From: Nitromaritima sp964584125
Lineage (GTDB): Bacteria; Nitrospinota; Nitrospinia; Nitrospinales; VA-1
NCBI GenBank assembly: GCA_964584125.1
Contig: CAZOYP010000044.1
Location: 1-22,329 of the forward strand
Direction of reading: 5' to 3'
Length of the DNA stretch: 22,329 nucleotides
Shown: in pieces, positions 1 to 7,887 of the stretch
Layout of the letters: the number at the start of each line of letters is the position of its first letter
Position numbering within the stretch: the first letter of the stretch is position 1
The notes under the pieces: model-generated
Seen by the model: only the letters and a program-made list of their open reading frames with translations
The model's database searches: none
What the model was told of the DNA's origin: nothing
Program-made: the position numbers and the translations under genes

Positions 1-180
1 GCAAACCCTATCCGGAGCAAGATCAAATAGGAAAGTGTTTGAGGGCGGCTCGTCCGAAGCTTTCGGGTTGATTGCTTGAGTCCGTCGGCAACGACGGGCC
101 TAGATTGATGATCACCGTTTTTTCGTTGGGTAAGCCCTTCGAAAGAAAACAGAACCCGGCTTATGGTTTACTTCGGTCCA
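1..180 (+). ncRNA. rnpB: RNase P RNA, 3' part (cut by left window edge)
   Basis: This is the catalytic RNA of RNase P, which trims the 5' leader of tRNA precursors. The visible part matches the 3' half of bacterial type A RNase P RNA. It opens with a GCAAACCC...CCGGAGCAAG block followed by CAAATAGG. It then has the GCTTGAG segment, a GTCGGCAACGAC hairpin, the conserved GGCCTAGAT...GATGATCACC stretch, and the 3' signature ACAGAACCCGGCTTAT at about 149-164. The order and spacing agree with E. coli M1 RNA, of which about 160-180 nt would lie to the right of this point. The 5' half and promoter are outside the window. The exact 3' end is uncertain by about 10 nt because the partner strand of helix P1 is not visible. 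Confidence 0.93.
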
Positions 181-341
181 TAGTTTCTAATCGAACCTAT
201 TTAACCTTACAATTATTAAAAAATATATTGTTTTTTATGGGTACTTTTTAATAAAAAGTGTCCGTGGTTTATATTTAGAAGGTTTATAACTGCATGCCTC
301 AATTTTTTAAAGGGAGATTATCTTGTTCAGCGGTAGGCTTT
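181..341. other. Convergent spacer between rnpB and gatA
   Basis: This AT-rich stretch lies between the 3' end of rnpB (+) and the 3' end of gatA (-). I see no gene in it. A short inverted repeat, ACTTTTT / AAAAAGT with a 3-nt loop (243-259), could form a weak hairpin, but it has no GC-rich stem and I do not call it a terminator. Confidence 0.5.
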
Positions 342-1796
342 TTATAGAGACGGCTGTTTAAGGTGGTGATCTGTGTTTAGCTGAAATTGATGGCCCACAG
401 CAATCAAACTTTCTTCATCAAAATGTTTGCTCATTAATTGTATTCCGATTGGCATCCCATTTTTTTTTGAAATTCCACATGGAATTGAAATGCCTGGAAC
501 GCCAGCAAGGTTAGCTGATAGTGTATATATGTCTGAAAGATACATTTTGATAGGGTCGTTTAGACGTTCCTTTAATTTAAATGCAGTTATAGGTGAGTTG
601 GGAGCAATAATCACATCACATTGATTGAAAGCATTTTCAAAATCTTGTTTAATGAGGGTGCGAACTTTTTGTCCTTTTAGATAATAGGCGTCGTAGTAAC
701 CTGCACTTAGGACAAAAGTTCCTAACATGATGCGGCGCTTAACCTCTTCACCAAACCCTTCTTGCCTGGAATTCATGTACATTTCGAGTAAGTTATCTGA
801 GTTTTTTGAACGGTAGCCATATCTGACTCCGTCATATCGCGATAAATTTGCGCTTGCTTCGGCACAAGCGATTATATAGTAAGTTGCCACTGAGTATTGA
901 AGATGGGGGAGAGAGATTTCTACTTTTTCCATACCTAGTGATTCAAGAGTTTTAATCGCTTCTTGAATAGAAACTTCAACTTCCGGATCAATTCCAGAGG
1001 TAAAATATTCTCGCGGGATTCCTATTTTGAGTCCGGACAAATTTCTTTCCAAACCGTTCATAAAGTCTGGTATTTCGATACTAGCAGAAGTCGAGTCTTT
1101 CGGGTCCTTCCCGGCTATTACGTTCATTATTAGCGCGGAATCCGTAACTGTTTTTGTTATGGGGCCTATCTGATCTAACGATGATGCAAACGCAACAAGC
1201 CCGAAACGAGATACTCTTCCATAAGTCGGCTTGAGTCCAGTTACTCCACAGAAGTTAGCAGGTTGACGTATTGATCCTCCAGTATCACTACCAAGAGCCG
1301 CAAGACATTCGTGGGCAGCCACAGCTGCAGCAGAGCCACCACTTGATCCTCCAGGTACTCGACTTAAGTCCCACGGGTTCATTGTTGGATGATGCCAGGA
1401 GTTTTCTGTTGATGATCCCATAGCAAACTCATCCATATTGGTTTTCCCCACGATTACTGCCCCTGCTTTTTTAAGTCGATCAACCACAGTTGCATCGTAT
1501 GGAGCGATAAAATTATCGAGCATTTTTGATGAGCAGGTAGTACGCGCACCCTGCATACAGATGAGGTCTTTCAAAGCTATAGGAATACCAAGAAGAGGTG
1601 CATCATGTCCTGCAGCTATTTTTTTATCAGCCTCCAGGGCTTGGCTTAGTGCTATATCTTTGGTTAAATGAACATAAGCTTGAACTTTAGACTCTACCGA
1701 CTTAATGCGCTGAAAAATTACTTCAGTAAGCTCTGCAGCAGAATACTTTTTTTGTCTTAAATCTTCTTTTGCTTGAAGAATGGTTTTTCTGTGCAT
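342..1796 (-). CDS. gatA: Asp-tRNA(Asn)/Glu-tRNA(Gln) amidotransferase subunit A
   Basis: GatA is the glutaminase/amidase subunit of GatCAB. It releases ammonia from glutamine, which GatB uses to amidate Glu-tRNA(Gln) and/or Asp-tRNA(Asn) in the cytoplasm. The 484-aa product has the usual family length and the full amidase-signature core: IALKDL with Lys76, GGSSGGSA with Ser151, and DTGGSIRQP with the nucleophile Ser175. The Lys-Ser-Ser spacing (75 and 24 residues) equals that of characterised GatA (K79/S154/S178 in S. aureus). The next conserved block, TGLKPTYGRVSRFGL, is intact. It starts with ATG 8 nt after the gatC stop, without a clear Shine-Dalgarno, so translation is probably coupled to gatC. 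gatB is not in the window. Identity is secure; whether Gln, Asn or both are served cannot be read from this gene. Confidence 0.97.
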   Translation of the reverse strand: MHRKTILQAKEDLRQKKYSAAELTEVIFQRIKSVESKVQAYVHLTKDIALSQALEADKKIAAGHDAPLLGIPIALKDLICMQGARTTCSSKMLDNFIAPYDATVVDRLKKAGAVIVGKTNMDEFAMGSSTENSWHHPTMNPWDLSRVPGGSSGGSAAAVAAHECLAALGSDTGGSIRQPANFCGVTGLKPTYGRVSRFGLVAFASSLDQIGPITKTVTDSALIMNVIAGKDPKDSTSASIEIPDFMNGLERNLSGLKIGIPREYFTSGIDPEVEVSIQEAIKTLESLGMEKVEISLPHLQYSVATYYIIACAEASANLSRYDGVRYGYRSKNSDNLLEMYMNSRQEGFGEEVKRRIMLGTFVLSAGYYDAYYLKGQKVRTLIKQDFENAFNQCDVIIAPNSPITAFKLKERLNDPIKMYLSDIYTLSANLAGVPGISIPCGISKKNGMPIGIQLMSKHFDEESLIAVGHQFQLNTDHHLKQPSL

Positions 1797-1804
1797 AACT
1801 TGAG

Positions 1805-2083
1805 TTAAATAATTTTTGGAACTTCATAATGCCCTTTATTATTAGAGGGCGCTCCAGTTAAATAATTTATATTTTTAGATTCAGAGGCTTCATCGTCTCG
1901 AAAAACATTATGGACGGGAAGAACATGGCAGGTTGGTTTTATATTTGATGTGTCTAACTGGTTGAGTTGGTCTATATAATCGATAATTTGTTCTAGGTAC
2001 CCGCCTAGCTTTTCACTTTCGATATCTGTGAGTTTCAACCTAGAGAGTTTAGCGATTTTTTGGATATCAATTTTGTCAGACAT
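1805..2083 (-). CDS. gatC: Asp-tRNA(Asn)/Glu-tRNA(Gln) amidotransferase subunit C
   Basis: GatC is the small subunit that wraps around GatA and GatB and stabilises the amidotransferase. The 92-aa product shows the family pattern: an N-terminal helix IAKLSRLKLTDIE, then a helix around IIDYIDQLNQLDTSN, then a Pro/His-rich segment ending in the RDDEA motif. The C-terminus GHYEVPKII matches the typical F.VPKI.. tail. It sits 8 nt upstream of gatA and about 33 nt downstream of a small Lys-rich gene on the same strand. No good Shine-Dalgarno precedes the ATG (the upstream bases on this strand are CCTACTCCCA), so initiation may be weak or coupled to the upstream gene. Confidence 0.95.
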   Translation of the reverse strand: MSDKIDIQKIAKLSRLKLTDIESEKLGGYLEQIIDYIDQLNQLDTSNIKPTCHVLPVHNVFRDDEASESKNINYLTGAPSNNKGHYEVPKII

Positions 2084-2116
2084 TGGGAGTAGGTGATAAA
2101 GAAATGCGGAAGGGAA

Positions 2117-2341
2117 TTAGCCTTCAGATACTGATTTGCGTTCTTTCTTGGGTTTTTTCTTTTCCTCGGCCATTTTTTCTGTGGCAGTTATTTTTGCCAC
2201 TTTGCGTTCTAGTCTTTTTACCTTCTTCTTTTTCTGTCGAGAAACGAGATCGTTTTTTTTGCCATCGGCCTTTTTAACTGCATCGGTAAACTCTATCTTA
2301 GCTTTTTCAATGTGCGTTTTTAACTGTTCCAAAGTTGCCAT
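2117..2341 (-). CDS. Small Lys-rich coiled-coil protein, unknown function
   Basis: I do not recognise this 74-aa protein. It begins with an amphipathic helix (MATLEQLKTHIEKAKIEFTD) and becomes extremely basic: KKKKVKRLERKVAK in the middle and KKKPKKERK near the end. It has no signal peptide, cysteine or obvious catalytic motif. A helical, highly charged, nucleic-acid-binding or ribosome-associated protein is possible, but this rests only on composition. Support for it being real is its place as first gene of a tight - strand group with gatC and gatA (33-nt gap), an ATG with TGGA a few bases upstream, and a promoter candidate at 2385-2413. Two overlapping + strand frames here are Phe/Ser-rich shadows of its Lys codons. 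Confidence 0.7.
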   Translation of the reverse strand: MATLEQLKTHIEKAKIEFTDAVKKADGKKNDLVSRQKKKKVKRLERKVAKITATEKMAEEKKKPKKERKSVSEG

Positions 2342-2384
2342 AAATTCCAGTTGCCTCGTCTATAAATTGCTTGGGAGATGAAGA

Positions 2385-2413
2385 CTTATAGCAAATTTTT
2401 TTTCAAACCACAA
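2385..2413 (-). promoter_or_regulatory. Candidate sigma70-type promoter for the small gene, gatC and gatA
   Basis: On the - strand, TTGTGG (2413-2408) and TATAAG (2390-2385) are separated by 17 nt. The start would fall near 2378 and give a leader of about 37 nt before the ATG at 2341. The -10 is good (5/6); the -35 matches only TTG. It lies in the 212-bp gap after rnr, where I see no terminator hairpin, so read-through from rnr is also possible. Confidence 0.4.
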
Positions 2414-2553
2414 CCTGAAAGGCATTTTTGTAGATCCTGACAGTTCCTGTAATACATTGGATATCGGATTTGACACTCTAGATGGCATGTTTACTGTTAT
2501 ATGTAATCTAGGTAATTAAGGTGTCATTCGTTAAGCATATAAGATAAAAAACA

Positions 2554-4662
2554 TTACTGCAAAGCAAGGTCAATTCGGCGTAATGGGATGCTGACCTCTT
2601 TTATGCGTACTTTGACAATATCCCCTATTTTGTAAACTTTGTTTTTGCGCTGACCTCGCCACTTATGACCTTGCTCTATATATATATAGTAGTCATCGGT
2701 GAGACTGGATACGTGTACAAGCCCTTCAACAAAAACCTCAGCTAGTTCGACAAAAAAACCAAATTGAGTTACATTGACAATCATTCCAGTAAAATTTTTT
2801 CCGGTTTTATTGGACATATATTGCGCACGCCTAAGGTCTGTTATTTCCCGCTCGGCTTCTGTGGCTTTCCCCTCTCTGAATGTCGAGTGCTCTGCAACCT
2901 CCATCATTTCTTTTGCTAGTTTCTTTTTTTCGTGAGCAGAAAATTTTTGATTCAGGCTAGCCTTAAGCAGCCAATGTGTTATTAGATCTGGGTATCTTCG
3001 GATAGGGGATGTGAAATGAGTGTAATGTTTAAATCCTAAACAGAAGTGCCCTGGATCTTTTTGCGAATACTTAGCCTTCTTCATTGTTCTTAGTAATAGA
3101 GTGTTTACCACTCTTTCCTCAGGCCGACCATGAACTTTTTTGAGGATACTTTGTAGGTTAGTGGAGCAAATTTCGCGGGTCGAAGGCAAGCGTAAACCAA
3201 ATCCGTCAACGAATTCTTGAAATGCAGTAATTTTTTTTTCGTCGGGTGATTCGTGAACACGATGTATAGAGGGAAGTTTTTGTTTATATAAATGGCGAGC
3301 TACTGCTTGATTAGCGGAAAGCATAAATTCTTCAATTAGCTTATGGGCTTCGTTGTGTTGTGCCTTATTTATTTTTTCTACAGTGCCGTTGGAGTTCATA
3401 TGGATCTCTGGTTCTGGAACGTGAAAATCAACGCTGCCGGATTTAAATCTTTCTTTACGAAGTATTTTGCTAAGACGGTACATATTATTTAAAATATCTA
3501 AAACCTCTGTATGTTTTTTTTCTGTGGATCCCTTTTTAAGGATTTGGTCTACTTCGTTGTAGGTAAACCGGATGCGACTCTGGATAATAGATGTAAAAAA
3601 ATCGAAATTAAGAAACTTTCCTTTAAGGTCAAAATCGATAAGCACAGTCACTGCTAATCTTTTTTCATTTGGTTTTAGACTGCAGATATTGTTTGATAGC
3701 TCGAAAGGGAGCATGGGGATGACACCACCTGAGAAGTAAATACTTGTTCCGCGTTCAAGTGCTTCCTTATCTAAAGGGGAGTTTTTCTTCACGTAGTGGC
3801 TCACATCTGCAATATGGACACCGAGCTTAAATCCCACGTCGGTTAAATCTAGAGATATTGCATCATCGAAATCTTTCGCAGTTTCTCCGTCGATTGTAAA
3901 AATAGTCCATCCTGTTAAATCTCTTCTATTTTTTAAATCCTTAACACTAAAATTTGTCGTTGCTTTTTTAGCCTGCTCTAATGCACTAAGTGGAAATTCA
4001 ATGCGTGTTTCCAATTTGCGAAAGATTGAATTTAATTCCACTTTTGGGTCATTGGAATACCCAAGAATTTCTGTGATTTTGCCAATGGGTGGCTGGTGCT
4101 TTTCAGGATAAGAGATAATATCAATGACAACAATCTGTCCGGTTTTAGCACCGAGTTTATGCTTGCTTGAAACAAAAATGTCATAAAAGTATTTATTGTC
4201 TATTGGCATGATCCATCCATTCTGATCTAGAGGTTCAAACAGACCCACCAAAGAGGTTGTTGAGCGCTCTAAAATCCGAATAATTCTCCCTTCAGGGCGT
4301 CCCGAACTATTGTGCGACTCGATTCGTGCGACAACTTTATCTTTATGCATGGCGCCTGATGTCCGTTTTGGAGCGATATATATATCTCCTTCTTCTTCAT
4401 TTGTGTCCGGCGTCAGGAACCCATAACCATTCGGATGGCCATTAAAAACACCTGTTACTAGATTCATTTCATCTGGAAGGCCATAGCGCCCCCCTCTTAA
4501 GCGGATTAAGGTACCTTCTCCTGCCATGATTTTGAGTTGATTGCGAAACTCTCGCCGTTGCGTCTCACTTATGCCAAGAGAGCGAGCCAGTTCGGAGACT
4601 TTCATTGGTCGAGAGGTTTTTTTTTTAATTTTTTTTAAGATACTATCTTTAGACAGTGTCAT
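2554..4662 (-). CDS. rnr: Ribonuclease R (3'-5' exoribonuclease)
   Basis: RNase R degrades structured RNA from the 3' end and takes part in rRNA and mRNA quality control. The 702-aa protein has the full family order. A winged-helix N-terminus comes first (about 1-62, including VSELARSLG). Cold-shock OB domains follow (about 66-235, with GYGFLTPD). The RNB catalytic domain (about 245-575) carries TIDGETAKDFDDAIS, with the metal-binding Asp258, 264, 266 and 267. A late RNB motif, FTSPIRRYPDLITHWLL, is present. The C-terminal S1 domain (about 622-702) includes GMIVNVTQFGFFVEL. Family members run roughly 700-830 aa; this one is short mainly because it lacks a long basic C-terminal tail. The start is ATG at 4662, which keeps the complete winged helix; no strong Shine-Dalgarno precedes it. 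It is divergent from pheT and has its own strong promoter candidate. Confidence 0.96.
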   Translation of the reverse strand: MTLSKDSILKKIKKKTSRPMKVSELARSLGISETQRREFRNQLKIMAGEGTLIRLRGGRYGLPDEMNLVTGVFNGHPNGYGFLTPDTNEEEGDIYIAPKRTSGAMHKDKVVARIESHNSSGRPEGRIIRILERSTTSLVGLFEPLDQNGWIMPIDNKYFYDIFVSSKHKLGAKTGQIVVIDIISYPEKHQPPIGKITEILGYSNDPKVELNSIFRKLETRIEFPLSALEQAKKATTNFSVKDLKNRRDLTGWTIFTIDGETAKDFDDAISLDLTDVGFKLGVHIADVSHYVKKNSPLDKEALERGTSIYFSGGVIPMLPFELSNNICSLKPNEKRLAVTVLIDFDLKGKFLNFDFFTSIIQSRIRFTYNEVDQILKKGSTEKKHTEVLDILNNMYRLSKILRKERFKSGSVDFHVPEPEIHMNSNGTVEKINKAQHNEAHKLIEEFMLSANQAVARHLYKQKLPSIHRVHESPDEKKITAFQEFVDGFGLRLPSTREICSTNLQSILKKVHGRPEERVVNTLLLRTMKKAKYSQKDPGHFCLGFKHYTHFTSPIRRYPDLITHWLLKASLNQKFSAHEKKKLAKEMMEVAEHSTFREGKATEAEREITDLRRAQYMSNKTGKNFTGMIVNVTQFGFFVELAEVFVEGLVHVSSLTDDYYIYIEQGHKWRGQRKNKVYKIGDIVKVRIKEVSIPLRRIDLALQ

Positions 4663-4740
4663 GAGCTAGCGGGGGATGCATTTTACAAGTATGGAGAAGT
4701 GAAATTAAAAAAATTGGATGTCTTTGTTGATAAAAAAACC

Positions 4741-4770
4741 ATCATAGTTGCACAACCATCGAAATGTCAA
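4741..4770 (-). promoter_or_regulatory. Strong sigma70-type promoter candidate for rnr
   Basis: On the - strand there is a perfect TTGACA (4770-4765), an 18-nt spacer and TATGAT (4746-4741). Transcription would start near 4734 and leave a leader of about 70 nt before the rnr ATG at 4662. The near-consensus match and the correct orientation upstream of rnr make this the best promoter in the window. Confidence 0.72.
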
Positions 4771-4820
4771 TGGTATGTCAGACTTCTATAAATTGAGGAT
4801 AAAAGGTCAAGAATTCAGCA

Positions 4821-4836
4821 CCTGAGAATATTCAGG
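4821..4836. repeat. 16-bp inverted repeat between divergent promoters
   Basis: The arms CCTGA and TCAGG flank GAATAT, and the centre also contains the 8-bp palindrome GAATATTC. The repeat lies about 50 bp upstream of the rnr -35 and about 140 bp upstream of the pheT -35. It could be an operator, but it is short and a single copy, so chance is also likely. Confidence 0.3.
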
Positions 4837-4977
4837 CAATGTTTAAAGCGATTTTCACAGCTTTGCCCTTAGTAGAATAAGACCTAACAAGAAAATAAGC
4901 ATTAACTTAATATCCATGAAAAGCAAGTGTGAGATATTTTCTTGGTTTCATTAGGTAGATTGTAGAATAGGGCAATT

Positions 4978-5005
4978 TTGATTTTTGCCAGCTCTTCTAT
5001 ATAAT
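4978..5005 (+). promoter_or_regulatory. Sigma70-type promoter candidate for pheT
   Basis: TTGATT (4978-4983) and a perfect TATAAT (5000-5005) are separated by 16 nt. Transcription would begin near 5012, giving a leader of just under 60 nt before the pheT ATG. This implies that pheT has its own promoter rather than being read from pheS. Confidence 0.6.
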
Positions 5006-5070
5006 CTCATTTTGGTTTATTACGAGAGATACTTGCTTTAAAACATAGATTAAGAAATTAAAATTATTAG

Positions 5071-7167
5071 ATGAAAATCCAATTAGACTGGTTAAAAGAA
5101 TATATTGATATTGACCTTAGTGCTGAAGAACTAGGGCATCTACTCACGATGGCTGGCCTCGAAATCGAATCACGGGAAACGGTGAAATTAAGCGATGGGG
5201 GAGATACTCAAGTTTTAGAGCTTAATGTGACCCCTAATCGAGGGTATTGTCTTAGTTACTTTGGAGTTGCTCGAGAAGTTGCCGCTCTCATTGGTAAACC
5301 GTTTATGTCTCTTGACTACGAAGCAGAACTAGAGAACGTTTGGGGAGTCGATTCAGTAGATGAGGAGCTTAAGGTTGATAACCATGAACATGAACTATGT
5401 TTGCGTTATTCCGGGATGGTTATTGAAAACATTAAGCCCGGGCCGTCTCCAAAATGGTTAGTGGATCGATTGACTGCGATAGGACTGCGTTCGGTAAATA
5501 ATGTTGTAGATATTACGAACTTTGTGCTGATGGAATTTGGTCAACCTCTTCACGCATTTGATAAGGATTCGTTGGAGGGGTCCAGTATCATAGTACGTCG
5601 CAGTAAAAAGGGAGAGGCGTTTACAAGTATAGATGGAAGTGATTTAAAATTAGATCAAGACGCTTTGGTAATAGCAGATGCTAATAAGGTAGTTGCTTTG
5701 GCGGGAATTATGGGTGGCGCTAATAGTCAGGTCACAGAGTCCACTAAACATATTATTTTAGAAAGCGCGAATTTTAATTCGGTGGTGGTTCGGAAAGGAT
5801 CAAAAAAATATGGTTTACGATCTGATTCTTCAATTAGGTTTGAAAGAGGGGTGGATATTCAGAGTGTAACATCAGCCCAGGCGCGAGCAGCTCTTCTTAT
5901 AAGACAATTAGCAGGAGGAAACATTCGAAAAGGAAGAATAGATGTCTATCCAACACCTCAACCAATGAGAGAGGTATCGTTGAGAGTTTCGCGTTTAAAT
6001 AAAGTTCTCGGTTGTGCTCTTTCTGCTGATCGAATAGGGGAATATTTGTCCCGCCTTTCACTAAACGTATCTTCGTTAAAGGGTAATGAGACTTTCAAAG
6101 TTAAAATCCCTAGTTTTCGTCCTTTTCTTACTAGAGAGGTTGATCTAATAGAGGAAGTGGCACGTTTAAATGGGTTTGATGAGATTGTTGTGACCAGCCC
6201 TTTAGCGGCAATTAGCCCGGTTCGATTTACGCCAGAACAGTCTGCAGTTCGCAGTGTTAAAAGTCTTTTAAGCGGGATTGGTTTTTCTGAAATTATTACA
6301 TATAGTTTTATTGATAGTGTCGATGCCAAAAAATTTCAATCCGCATTTTCTACTTCTATCGAAACAGAGTTGATACCGTTGAACAATCCGATTAGTAAAG
6401 ACTTGGGGGTTATGCGTCCAAGCCTTTTGCCTGGGTTGGTTAAGTCGGCAATAAGGAATTTTAGCAAAGGTCAAAAGGATGTAAGAATTTTTGAGTTTGG
6501 TAACGTTTTTTTGTCTGGGAAAGCAGGTGAACGAGAAGAGAGGTTGATTTTTTCAGCACTAGTTGCAGGAGTCCATGAGAATAATTTATGGGAGCAAACA
6601 GGAAAATATCATGACTACTTTGACTTGAAGGGGACTCTATACTCTGTATTTAGATACATGAAATTAAAATTGACTGAACACCCTGAGATAGAAAGATCTT
6701 TTATGTTGAAGGGTAAGAGCGTTGTGTTGAAGGTCAATGATCAAGATTGTGGGTATTTAGGTGAACTATCCCCCGGTATTGTTCGTCAATACGAATTACC
6801 TAAACATTGCATTGTTTTTGAATTGAATTTTGATGGATTGATTAACGCTTTGCCTAAGCAAGTTCGATTTTCTCCTCTCCCCAAATTTCCGGAAGTTTAT
6901 AGAGATATTTCCGTGCTTATTGATAAGAGGGTTGCTTCAGACGAAGTAATTAATAGAATCAATCAGGCAGGAGGCTCATTACTTAGAAGAATAGAGCTGT
7001 ATGACCATTTTGAGGGAAATAAAATTCAAGAAGGAAAAAAGAGCCTTACTTATGCCTTGATATTTCAGTCAAATGATAGAACTTTATCTGATGAGGAGAT
7101 TAACCCTATATTTGAAAAGATTGTAAAAACTTTATCAACGCAACTGGGCGCGATGCTAAGGGAATAA
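5071..7167 (+). CDS. pheT: Phenylalanine--tRNA ligase beta subunit, lacking the OB tRNA-binding domain
   Basis: PheT is the beta subunit of the alpha2-beta2 PheRS; it carries the editing site and helps bind tRNA(Phe). The start MKIQLDWLKEYIDID is the classic PheT N-terminus. Recognisable parts are: the split B1 domain (about 1-35 and 46-90, with LELNVTPNRG); the B3/B4 editing region (about 115-280, with NNVVDITNFVLMEFGQPLHA); the B5 domain (about 290-375, with DLIEEVARLNGFDEI); the catalytic-like core; and a C-terminal FDX-ACB anticodon-binding domain (about 605-698). Bacterial PheT is usually near 800 aa; this one is 698. The difference is explained at one place: after GLEIESRE only about ten residues precede the second half of B1, where other PheT proteins carry an EMAPII-like OB domain of about 110 aa. 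The frame is intact, so this is domain absence, not a frameshift. pheS is not adjacent. No clear Shine-Dalgarno precedes the ATG. Confidence 0.96.
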   Translation: MKIQLDWLKEYIDIDLSAEELGHLLTMAGLEIESRETVKLSDGGDTQVLELNVTPNRGYCLSYFGVAREVAALIGKPFMSLDYEAELENVWGVDSVDEELKVDNHEHELCLRYSGMVIENIKPGPSPKWLVDRLTAIGLRSVNNVVDITNFVLMEFGQPLHAFDKDSLEGSSIIVRRSKKGEAFTSIDGSDLKLDQDALVIADANKVVALAGIMGGANSQVTESTKHIILESANFNSVVVRKGSKKYGLRSDSSIRFERGVDIQSVTSAQARAALLIRQLAGGNIRKGRIDVYPTPQPMREVSLRVSRLNKVLGCALSADRIGEYLSRLSLNVSSLKGNETFKVKIPSFRPFLTREVDLIEEVARLNGFDEIVVTSPLAAISPVRFTPEQSAVRSVKSLLSGIGFSEIITYSFIDSVDAKKFQSAFSTSIETELIPLNNPISKDLGVMRPSLLPGLVKSAIRNFSKGQKDVRIFEFGNVFLSGKAGEREERLIFSALVAGVHENNLWEQTGKYHDYFDLKGTLYSVFRYMKLKLTEHPEIERSFMLKGKSVVLKVNDQDCGYLGELSPGIVRQYELPKHCIVFELNFDGLINALPKQVRFSPLPKFPEVYRDISVLIDKRVASDEVINRINQAGGSLLRRIELYDHFEGNKIQEGKKSLTYALIFQSNDRTLSDEEINPIFEKIVKTLSTQLGAMLRE

Positions 7168-7200
7168 CTTTTTTGTTCTTGATTTTGTTTGAATCGTTGA

Positions 7201-7230
7201 TTGACCCTACCCGTTATACGGTGCTAGTCT
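7201..7230 (+). promoter_or_regulatory. Extended -10 promoter candidate for zapB-like gene and zapA
   Basis: TTGACC (7201-7206) is followed after 18 nt by TGC-TAGTCT, with the -10 hexamer at 7225-7230 and TG of an extended -10 at 7222-7223. The start would be near 7237, leaving a leader of about 56 nt. The same TGnTAGTCT element occurs before the 6S RNA (7908-7916), which supports its being a real promoter type in this genome. Confidence 0.5.
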
Positions 7231-7292
7231 TTGCTTGAGTGGGATTATAAGATGGTATGATTATTCCCAGATACTATTTTTAGGTTTTGCCA

Positions 7293-7571
7293 ATGTCTAC
7301 TGAAAAAATTAAACAATTAGAGGAGTTGGTTTCCTCTGTATTAGATTGTTTAGATAGCTTTTGTTTGGAAAACCGTCGTCTTGAGAAGCGAGTGAAGGAG
7401 CTTGAAGAGGAAAAAGAGGCTTCGTCTAAAGCAAATGAGAGAACGAAGGACTCGCTCGATAAAATAAAGCGATTGGAAGTCTCTCATCGCAAGTTAGAAA
7501 AAGATAGCTCAGCTGTTCGCGTTAAGGTGAAAAATGTTTTGCAAAAAATTGAAAAAATGGATTTTGTCTGA
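7293..7571 (+). CDS. Small coiled-coil protein, ZapB-like, upstream of zapA
   Basis: The 92-aa product is almost entirely a charged coiled coil. It has heptad-like Leu/Ile spacing (IKQLEELVSSVLDCLDSF, LENRRLEKRVKELEEE, IKRLEVSHRKLEKD) and no signal peptide. Small coiled-coil proteins directly upstream of zapA are common, and several are treated as ZapB-like partners that join ZapA at the FtsZ ring; I infer that role from position and shape, since coiled coils give little sequence-specific support. The ATG at 7293 is chosen over an in-frame TTG at 7287 because TAGG (7281-7284) lies 8 nt before it. The stop is 5 nt before zapA, so the two are co-translated neighbours. Confidence 0.8.
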   Translation: MSTEKIKQLEELVSSVLDCLDSFCLENRRLEKRVKELEEEKEASSKANERTKDSLDKIKRLEVSHRKLEKDSSAVRVKVKNVLQKIEKMDFV

Positions 7572-7576
7572 TTATC

Positions 7577-7885
7577 ATGGCGTCTAGCGAAATTACAATT
7601 TGTGGTAAGGTTTACTCTGTAAAACCTATATCTTCTTCGGTTGCTATGGAGGAAGTAGCGGCCTTAGTAAATGCTAAAATGAAGGAATTGTCGGGAGCCA
7701 AAAGTAAAACATCTATGCTAGATGTAGCAGTATTAACAGCACTAAACTTAGGGCATGAGTTAATAGAGTTAAAACAAGGTAAAGAAATTGATGATGATCA
7801 ACTAAACCAACACCTTGATGGAATGATAAAAAGCCTTAATAAGTCTTTAGATCTCGTTGAAAAAAAAAGAGTTGATCGTTCATAG
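7577..7885 (+). CDS. zapA: Cell division protein ZapA
   Basis: ZapA binds FtsZ and bundles its filaments at the division site. The 102-aa product fits the family in length and pattern: a beta-rich N-terminus (ITICGKVYSVKP), then MEEVAALVNAKMKEL, the conserved LDVAVLTALNLGHELIELK helix, and a C-terminal coiled coil (LDGMIKSLNKSLDLVEKK) that drives dimer and tetramer formation. It begins 5 nt after the coiled-coil gene. Downstream is the 6S RNA gene and then fau, the same order seen in many proteobacteria, which strengthens the call. Confidence 0.94.
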   Translation: MASSEITICGKVYSVKPISSSVAMEEVAALVNAKMKELSGAKSKTSMLDVAVLTALNLGHELIELKQGKEIDDDQLNQHLDGMIKSLNKSLDLVEKKRVDRS

Positions 7886-7887
7886 CC

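Larger units (their letters stand above)
4663..5070. other. 408-bp divergent intergenic region between rnr and pheT
   Basis: This spacer holds the rnr promoter candidate on the - strand and the pheT promoter candidate on the + strand. Between them lies a short inverted repeat at 4821-4836 (CCTGA / TCAGG around GAATAT). I find no convincing ORF, tRNA or pheS fragment here. The roughly 130 bp between the inverted repeat and the pheT -35 shows nothing I can name. Confidence 0.6.

Noticed and set aside
243..259. Hairpin ACTTTTT / AAAAAGT as a bidirectional terminator for rnpB and gatA
   Set aside because: The stem is 7 bp, almost all A-T, and lacks a proper T-run on either strand.
2083..2381. 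Two + strand Phe/Ser-rich frames looking like membrane proteins
   Set aside because: They are the complement of the Lys-rich codons of the small - strand gene, which reads as TTT/TTC.
5958..6474. Two frames antisense to pheT
   Set aside because: They fall wholly inside the conserved pheT reading frame and have no starts or motifs of their own.
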